Source: CAZIWX01 sp964543125
Lineage (GTDB): Bacteria; Fidelibacterota; UBA8477
NCBI GenBank assembly: GCA_964543125.1
Contig: CAZIWX010000146.1
Location: forward strand, 1-5,389
DNA length: 5,389 bases
Direction: 5' to 3'
Both the position numbers and the translations under genes were made by a program. The notes beneath the pieces were generated by a model. The model saw only the letters and a list, made by a program, of their open reading frames with translations, was not told where the DNA came from and did no database searches. Shown here in pieces: positions 1 through 4,331 of the stretch. Position 1 is the first letter of the stretch. Every line of letters begins with the position of its first letter.

Positions 1-413
1 GGGTCAGTCGGACTCTGTGTTTTCAGGATTGTTTCAATTTCATCCCGTGTATAATGCCTGCCCTGACCAAGGCCCTCACACTCCAATGCAATAATTTTCC
101 AACGATAAAGTGATTTTAGATTTACCGGCCAGTAGGGGAACGTCCGGCATTGGACCGGCCGCGCCGCATATACTGAACAAGCGTTATTTTCCAGAAAAAC
201 ACAAGCTTCGGCATTACTCCTGAGCACGAACTTATGGTCATGAATTTCTAAATATTGATCGGTAAAATTGCTCAAGCTTAAGTTTAGCAATTCCGCCAAG
301 TCCCGAATCTCCGTGTCCGTTACATAGACAAATCCACCGGCTAACGTGCAACAGTTACCGCACCCGGTACATTCGAAATTCAATCCATCAGCGTAAAAGC
401 GATCTTTAGACAC
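1..413 (-). CDS. YkgJ family CxxCxxCC cysteine-cluster protein, partial (C-terminus beyond the window)
   Basis: Translating the minus strand from a GTG at 413 gives 137 codons with no stop before the left edge. The N-terminus contains E-C-T-G-C-G-N-C-C, with Cys at residues 15, 18, 21 and 22. This is the hallmark of the YkgJ / CxxCxxCC family (Pfam PF03692), which is thought to bind zinc or an iron-sulfur centre; the biochemical role of most members is unknown. Further conserved-looking cysteines are at 71, 79, 89 and 112, and C89 sits in R-P-V-Q-C-R-T-F-P-Y, matching the family's 'RPxxCRxFP' block. GTG is chosen because the cluster then begins about 14 residues in, as in relatives, and because an AGG at 426-424 stands about 10 bases upstream, overlapping the SDR stop codon. 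No ATG is available upstream in frame after the SDR stop. It lies 11 bp after the SDR gene, so it is probably cotranscribed and perhaps translationally coupled. It is likely cytoplasmic, with no signal peptide. Confidence 0.87.
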   Translation of the reverse strand, partial: MSKDRFYADGLNFECTGCGNCCTLAGGFVYVTDTEIRDLAELLNLSLSNFTDQYLEIHDHKFVLRSNAEACVFLENNACSVYAARPVQCRTFPYWPVNLKSLYRWKIIALECEGLGQGRHYTRDEIETILKTQSPTD

Positions 414-424
414 CGGTGAGTGAC

Positions 425-1189
425 CTAAAATAAGCTCTTCACCAAGCCACCGTCGGATACAATTGACTGCCCGGTGATATAACTGGCACGGGACGAAGCC
501 AGAAAAGCAACAAGGGCTGCCAGTTCATCGGGCTGTCCCAGACGCTGCATGGGGATATCCCGGGCGATAAAGTCCTCATTGAAATCTTCACCGTGTAATT
601 CACGCAGTCTTTCGGTATCGTGGATTCCCGGCAGTACGCAATTAACCGTGATGCCTTCGGCCGCAACCTGTGCGGCAAGCGATTTGGCGAATCCGGTCAA
701 CCCGGCCCGGGCAGTGTTGGAAAGGACTAAATTATTCAGAGGTTGTTTCACCGAAACGGAAGTGATGAAGACGATCCGGCCCCAGCTTTTTTGTTTCATC
801 CCGGGTAGAATCTCTTGGGCGGAGAAAACCATACTCATAAGATTATTTGCCAGGGCCGAATCCCAATCATCCTGATTCAGATCATCGATTTTTCCAGATT
901 GAGGGCCACCGGAATTGGCAATCAGAATATCCGGAGTCCCGAAGTGAGCTACTATCGCATTCAAGGCCTGATCGCGGGCCTCTGAGTTGTTGACATCGCA
1001 AACAATTGGTAATATGCTCCCCCTAACCTCCTCTCGAATGCGTTTAGCCGCCTTTTGGATTCGATCTGCAGACCGCGAGCAGATGGCCACCAAGGCACCT
1101 TCACGAGCTAATTCCCGGGCACATGCGAACCCCAATCCTTGTGATGCTCCCTGCACCCACGCGATTTTCCTGTTTAAACCTAAATCCAT
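425..1189 (-). CDS. SDR-fold oxidoreductase-like protein (beta-ketoacyl-ACP reductase-like, atypical active site)
   Basis: The 254-residue product has the normal length of a classical short-chain dehydrogenase/reductase. The Rossmann dinucleotide motif appears as G14-A-S-Q-G18-L-G20, with an R39 after beta-2 that would favour NADP(H). C-D65-V follows beta-3, and N92-S-G-G replaces the usual NNAG. N116 and S144 correspond to the catalytic Asn and Ser. The expected Y-x-x-x-K about 13 residues later is instead S157-N-T-A-R161, so both catalytic Tyr and Lys are missing. The surrounding N-L-V-L-S-N-T-A-R block is typical of the BKR-like SDR subgroup that lacks a perfect tetrad. The C-terminal part (P187-G, then I239-T-G-Q and S245-D-G-G) is normal. 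The ATG at 1189 has AGGAG at 1204-1200 with a 10 bp spacer. The substrate is unknown: 'FabG' would overstate the evidence, and a non-catalytic or differently catalysing role is possible. Confidence 0.9.
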   Translation of the reverse strand: MDLGLNRKIAWVQGASQGLGFACARELAREGALVAICSRSADRIQKAAKRIREEVRGSILPIVCDVNNSEARDQALNAIVAHFGTPDILIANSGGPQSGKIDDLNQDDWDSALANNLMSMVFSAQEILPGMKQKSWGRIVFITSVSVKQPLNNLVLSNTARAGLTGFAKSLAAQVAAEGITVNCVLPGIHDTERLRELHGEDFNEDFIARDIPMQRLGQPDELAALVAFLASSRASYITGQSIVSDGGLVKSLF

Positions 1190-1199
1190 GCTTTCGCTA

Positions 1200-1204
1200 C
1201 TCCT
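1200..1204 (-). promoter_or_regulatory. Shine-Dalgarno site of the SDR gene
   Basis: AGGAG on the minus strand lies 10 bases before the ATG at 1189. It fixes that codon as the start. Confidence 0.7.
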
Positions 1205-1244
1205 ATTATCGGTTGAGACTCCGGTGATCTAACCTAGCCCCGCA

Positions 1245-1273
1245 AGAATAGTAAAAATGGATACAACTGACAA
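1245..1273 (-). promoter_or_regulatory. Sigma70-like promoter for the SDR-YkgJ operon
   Basis: Read on the minus strand, TTGTCA (1273-1268, 5 of 6 to the -35 consensus) is followed after exactly 17 bp by TATTCT (1250-1245, 4 of 6 to the -10 consensus). Transcription would start near 1238, giving a leader of about 50 nt to the ATG at 1189, with AGGAG at 1204-1200. Sequence match only; no operator palindrome is evident around it. Confidence 0.55.
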
Positions 1274-1278
1274 CCCTC

Positions 1279-1383
1279 TTAAAAGTCGAAGTTCTGGATT
1301 TTGAGGCTGAAGTCGAACCCCGCCCGCACCGCTTCTTCAAAAGGGGCGGAACCCTGACCGTGAATTATTTCGCCCGCGGCCAT
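1279..1383 (-). CDS. Possible 34-residue small protein (doubtful)
   Basis: An ATG at 1383 opens a 34-codon frame ending in TAA at 1279, just upstream of the SDR promoter's -35 box. The product starts M-A-A-G-E-I-I-H-G-Q-G and ends in an aromatic/acidic tail, K-I-Q-N-F-D-F. It is not a signal peptide or membrane segment, and I do not recognise it. In its favour, codon choice is varied and mostly G/C at third positions. Against it, the only SD-like stretch (GGGAGAG) lies about 16-20 bases before the ATG, which is too far, and the frame is short. It could be a real small protein, the degraded tail of a lost gene, or chance. An imperfect hairpin (1320-1325 with 1344-1349) falls inside it. Confidence 0.15.
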   Translation of the reverse strand: MAAGEIIHGQGSAPFEEAVRAGFDFSLKIQNFDF

Positions 1384-1633
1384 TGATTTACAGCGGCTTC
1401 TCTCCCTCGAGAATAAAAGAGGAATTTACTCATTCGGAAGTTCCCTTGTTTTTGGTGGACAACCGGATCCGCCACTTGTAAAAGCTCGCAATCCTTTGCT
1501 CACCAAGATTTGAGACGAATTTTACTTCTGTTTTCGGGGGAAATCCTGATCTTCAAACACTTATGCTAAAACTCTGCTCGCACGGATCGTGGAAACAACA
1601 GGCGCTTTGAGGAGTATTAAGCAGCGGAAAAAT

Positions 1634-1638
1634 GGAGG
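1634..1638 (+). promoter_or_regulatory. Shine-Dalgarno site that decides the PDZ gene start
   Basis: GGAGG lies 7 bases before the ATG at 1646. The longer frame starting at the ATG at 1589 would place 19 polar and basic residues ahead of the signal peptide and has no comparable SD, so 1646 is preferred. Confidence 0.8.
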
Positions 1639-1645
1639 TTACCGC

Positions 1646-2410
1646 ATGAGAGTAAAATCGTTATTGACCGTCGGCTTGGCGGTGGTATTAACAACCGGCT
1701 TTGTTGCCTGTGCCTCATCAGCAACCGGGGGTCAGAAAGAGAAAAAAATTAAGGAAGAAGTGTCGGTTAAGATTGATGCCAACCAATCAGATACGGTCCA
1801 GATTATTATTAAAGAAAACGGTAAAACCCGTGAATATCGGATACCCAAGGATGAATTTGTGGGGCCGGAAGGCTTTGAGAAATACCTGAATCATTCACTT
1901 GATAGCGATATCTGGCATGATTTTCATTTTAAAGGGGGTGAATTTGGCTGGAACCACGCCTTCCTCGGTGTCTCGGTGCAAAAGTTGGGAGATCAGCTTC
2001 GTAAATTCTTCAAGACAGATGGAAATGCCGGTGTGCTGGTTGCTGAAGTTGTCGAGGATAGTCCCGCCTCCGAGAGTGGCATTCAGGCGGGGGATGTTAT
2101 TACTCAGGTCGACGATGCAATCATTCAGAGCCCCGAAGACCTGACTGCCGCTATCGGAGAATATGAACCCGGTACAGAAGTAAAAATTCACCTGTTTCGG
2201 AATGGGCAAACCAAAGTACTCGCTGTAGAACTGGCCGCAAACAAGAGTCGGCCGATGCAGGCGTACAATATGCGAAAGTTTGAGAGAATAGATCCCGGCT
2301 CGCCTCGTTTCTGGTTTCAACCCGATTCTGATTTCCAGAAACAGTTGGATGATATGCGCTCAACGATCGAAGAGCTGCAGCGGCAACTGAAAACCTTGCA
2401 GCAAAAATAG
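1646..2410 (+). CDS. Exported PDZ-domain protein, possible lipoprotein, with C-terminal coiled coil
   Basis: This 254-residue protein begins with a signal peptide: M-R-V-K, then a hydrophobic core at about residues 5-20, then F19-V-A-C22. F-V-A-C resembles a lipobox although Phe at -3 is not ideal; cleavage by signal peptidase I after A-S-S-A is the alternative. A charged linker (about 29-45) leads to a short beta-rich segment (48-67, V-Q-I-I-I-K-E-N-G) and an acidic, His- and Trp-containing stretch (about 80-103). One PDZ domain of the HtrA/DegP type covers about 105-197: F106-L-G-V is the carboxylate-binding loop, followed by G-V-L-V (129-132), S139-P-A-S and G149-D-V-I. There is no trypsin-like domain or catalytic triad, so it is not an HtrA protease. 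Residues 228-254 form a probable coiled coil rich in Leu, Gln and Glu. It probably binds protein C-termini in the envelope as an adaptor or chaperone; this is inferred. It appears monocistronic, with a terminator 40 bp downstream. Confidence 0.85.
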   Translation: MRVKSLLTVGLAVVLTTGFVACASSATGGQKEKKIKEEVSVKIDANQSDTVQIIIKENGKTREYRIPKDEFVGPEGFEKYLNHSLDSDIWHDFHFKGGEFGWNHAFLGVSVQKLGDQLRKFFKTDGNAGVLVAEVVEDSPASESGIQAGDVITQVDDAIIQSPEDLTAAIGEYEPGTEVKIHLFRNGQTKVLAVELAANKSRPMQAYNMRKFERIDPGSPRFWFQPDSDFQKQLDDMRSTIEELQRQLKTLQQK

Positions 2411-2449
2411 ACTGACATTATTATTAACAAAATCAACTGATTGAAACAC

Positions 2450-2478
2450 AAGGCTCGGAATTATGCGAGCCTTTTCTT
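2450..2478 (+). terminator. Intrinsic transcription terminator after the PDZ gene
   Basis: AAGGCTCG (2450-2457) pairs perfectly with CGAGCCTT (2466-2473) around an 8-base loop. It is followed by TTTTCTT, counting the stem's last two T's. It lies about 40 bp after the PDZ gene's stop and separates it from the GNAT gene. The opposite strand lacks a T-tract, so it probably works in the plus direction only. Confidence 0.85.
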
Positions 2479-2548
2479 GTCTTGCACCTCGCCGGATTGA
2501 GTTCGGAAAGGAGCTTGGTTTTTTACATCGTAATAATAATTTGAACTA

Positions 2549-3043
2549 ATGTCTGAAAAACAACCCCTGTCTCCGGAAATCAAGATCAAGATTGCGGAAA
2601 ATGAAACAGAATTTGCAGCGGTATTTGAAATCCGCCGCCGAGTATTTGTCGAGGAACAGGGGTTTGCGCTGGTGGATGAGTATGATGGGGAAGATGAACG
2701 CTCAATTCATATTATGGCTTTAGCGGGTAAAAAGCCCGTTGGCGCGGCACGGTTAATCCCAACCCAAGGCGTGGCAACAGTAGGCCGGGTAGCGGTGCTG
2801 CCGGAATGGCGTGAACAAGCTCTGGGTCGCAAAATTATGGCCTTCTGTGAAATGGAAGCTCAAAAACGGGGATTTTTCAAAATCCGGCTCCATTCTCAAA
2901 TTCAGGTGCGGAAATTCTACGAGAAATTGGCCTATATCCCGGAAGGAGATGTCTACGACGAATGCGGCTGGCCCCATATTACAATGACCAAACAGCTTGG
3001 GACCTGTAAAAACCAGGTAACACATGCACCTCCATCAAGATAG
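2549..3043 (+). CDS. GNAT family N-acetyltransferase (ElaA/YjcF-like)
   Basis: The 164-residue product is one GNAT domain, expected to move an acetyl group from acetyl-CoA to an amine; the substrate is unknown. F27-E-I-R-R-R-V-F-V-E-E-Q-G (residues 26-38) matches the 'IRxxVFVxEQ' N-terminal block of the ElaA/YjcF group. I55-M-A-L and G65-A-A-R-L form the central strands. Motif A is V78-G-R-V-A-V-L-P-E-W with the pyrophosphate loop R88-E-Q-A-L-G93; Ala91 stands where R/Q-x-x-G-x-G/A normally has its first Gly. L114-H-S-Q then F123-Y-E-K-L-A-Y is motif B, and C139-G-W-P-H143-I-T-M is the typical C-terminal block. The ATG at 2549 is the only start before an upstream in-frame stop. It lacks a close SD: AAGGAG at 2508-2513 is too distant, and the leader is a TAATAATAAT run. 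The gene opens a likely three-gene operon and overlaps the next start by 20 bp. Confidence 0.88.
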   Translation: MSEKQPLSPEIKIKIAENETEFAAVFEIRRRVFVEEQGFALVDEYDGEDERSIHIMALAGKKPVGAARLIPTQGVATVGRVAVLPEWREQALGRKIMAFCEMEAQKRGFFKIRLHSQIQVRKFYEKLAYIPEGDVYDECGWPHITMTKQLGTCKNQVTHAPPSR

Positions 3044-4316
3044 ATTACCTCCCATGACCTTCGAATATCCTGAAAATGACTTTTACGGCGACTGGGATAC
3101 CGAATCTCTGGGGACGAGGACCCTTGCCCGGGGCGAGTATCGCAATGCCTTTGAGATTGATCGGGATCGGGTAATTCATTCTACTGCCTTCCGGCGGTTA
3201 CAGGGGAAAACGCAAGTTTATGTTACCGGCCAAAATGATCAATATCGGACACGCCTGACCCACTCGATCGAAGTGGCCCAAATTGGCCGGTCCATCGTGA
3301 ATTACCTGAATCGCAGCACACCCGCCTTATCCGAAAAATTGTTTATCGATCCGGCACTGGTGGAAGCGATTTGCCTGTCCCACGATCTGGGGAATCCACC
3401 CATCGGTCACCAGGGCGAATCCCGGCTTAATGATTTGATGGATGAATGGGGTGGATTTGAGGGCAACGCCCAATCACTCCGGATACTCACTAATATCATT
3501 CGGGGTGAATCCGTGGGATTAACCCGGGGTGGCCTCAAACCAACCCGAGCCCTGGTGGACGGTATATTAAAATACAAAATTGTAGGGAAAACCAACACGC
3601 CCGCCCGAGCCAAATTTTTATACCCGGATCAAGCAGTAATCAGAGACTGGGTCCACCCGGCTGCAACGGTAATTGAACAGTGTCAAGCCGGGCAACGGGT
3701 ACGGGCAGTGGAATGTGACATCATGGATCTGGCGGATGATATCGCTTATACGACTTCAGATCTTTTTGATGGCTATAAACAGCAGGTCCTGGACCGGGAA
3801 AAGATGAATCAGTTCGTCCGGGAGGCAGGCACGGATTTACCAGCCGAGATCCTGAATGCACTGAGCGATGTATTAAAACAGGACTTTCCCATGGAACGCT
3901 TGGTAGCTCAACTCATCGGCCGGTGGATTCACGGGTTGCAACTCGTTGAAGTACCGTTCCCGGCGGTGATCTCCAATCGTTATCGCTTCGCTTTAAAATT
4001 TGCAGCGGTGTGCAACGCCGAGTTGAGCTTTTTTAAAAAACTGAACCACCGGTTGATCTACCAGTCCGAATATGTGAAAACACCGGAGACCAAAGGAGTT
4101 CAGATTTTAGAAGATTTATTCTGTTATTTCAGGGATATTGTGCTCCGGCGCTCCCGGCCCCGGGCGAATGTCCGGCTGTCACCGGGCCGGCGGAAGGCCG
4201 TGGAACAAGCCCCGGATGAAGTCGGCCGAATGCGGCTGGTGTGCGATCATGTATCGGGTATGACCGACAGTTACGCCATCGGACTATGGCATCAATTGAA
4301 TCGTGGGAATTCCTGA
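3024..4316 (+). CDS. dgt: HD-domain deoxyguanosinetriphosphate triphosphohydrolase-like protein (dNTPase)
   Basis: This 430-residue protein belongs to the Dgt/dNTPase branch of the HD superfamily, which splits dNTPs (classically dGTP) into the deoxynucleoside and tripolyphosphate to control nucleotide pools. Seen in order: D47-R-D-R-V-I-H-S-T-A-F-R-R-L, the K62-T-Q-V block, R75-T-R-L-T-H80-S-I-E-V, L118-S-H120-D121-L-G-N-P-P-I-G-H, F145-E-G-N-A-Q, the T-R-A-L-V-D-G-I-L-K-Y segment (174-184), A237-D-D-I-A-Y, and a C-terminal S411-G-M-T-D-S-Y-A. H80, H120, D121 and an Asp at 238/239 make up the metal-binding HD set, so it should be active. It is shorter than E. coli Dgt (about 500 aa) but within the usual range for dGTPase-like proteins. 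ATG 3024 overlaps the GNAT stop by 20 bp and has AGGT 5 bases upstream. ATG 3054 (M11, then T-F-E-Y-P) is a plausible alternative without SD. dNTP substrate range cannot be read from sequence. Confidence 0.93.
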   Translation: MHLHQDRLPPMTFEYPENDFYGDWDTESLGTRTLARGEYRNAFEIDRDRVIHSTAFRRLQGKTQVYVTGQNDQYRTRLTHSIEVAQIGRSIVNYLNRSTPALSEKLFIDPALVEAICLSHDLGNPPIGHQGESRLNDLMDEWGGFEGNAQSLRILTNIIRGESVGLTRGGLKPTRALVDGILKYKIVGKTNTPARAKFLYPDQAVIRDWVHPAATVIEQCQAGQRVRAVECDIMDLADDIAYTTSDLFDGYKQQVLDREKMNQFVREAGTDLPAEILNALSDVLKQDFPMERLVAQLIGRWIHGLQLVEVPFPAVISNRYRFALKFAAVCNAELSFFKKLNHRLIYQSEYVKTPETKGVQILEDLFCYFRDIVLRRSRPRANVRLSPGRRKAVEQAPDEVGRMRLVCDHVSGMTDSYAIGLWHQLNRGNS

Positions 4317-4331
4317 CATCGATTAAAAATA

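Larger units (their letters stand above)
1190..1645. other. Divergent intergenic region between the SDR and PDZ genes
   Basis: About 450 bp separate the diverging genes. The left part holds the 5' leader, SD and sigma70-like promoter of the minus-strand SDR gene. The central part holds a possible 34-codon minus-strand reading frame (1279-1383). The right part holds the leader of the PDZ gene with its strong SD. The stretch from about 1384 to 1560 shows no convincing gene, terminator or repeat. On the plus strand TGCTAAAAC at 1564-1572 resembles an extended -10 element, but no good -35 is placed correctly for it. Confidence 0.6.

Noticed and set aside
549..875. 108-codon plus-strand open frame over the SDR gene
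   Set aside because: It is a shadow of the SDR coding sequence, with a Ser/Arg-rich, domain-free translation.
1320..1349. CCGCCC/GGGCGG inverted repeat as a terminator or regulatory hairpin
   Set aside because: It has a 6 bp stem with an 18-base loop and no T-tract on either strand; chance in a GC-rich patch is likely.
1544..1573. Extended -10-like TGCTAAAAC as the PDZ gene promoter
   Set aside because: No acceptable -35 sits 16-18 bp upstream, so it was not listed as a promoter; it remains a weak candidate.
1895..2320. 141-codon open frame on the minus strand opposite the PDZ gene
   Set aside because: It is antisense to a well-supported coding region with a clear PDZ domain, its translation shows no recognisable domain, and no SD or promoter was found for it.
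3024..4316. dGTPase as part of an antiphage defence module
   Set aside because: dGTPases that deplete dNTPs are known in phage defence, but no defence partner, mobile element or unusual composition is present and the operon looks like ordinary chromosome. A housekeeping role is simpler.
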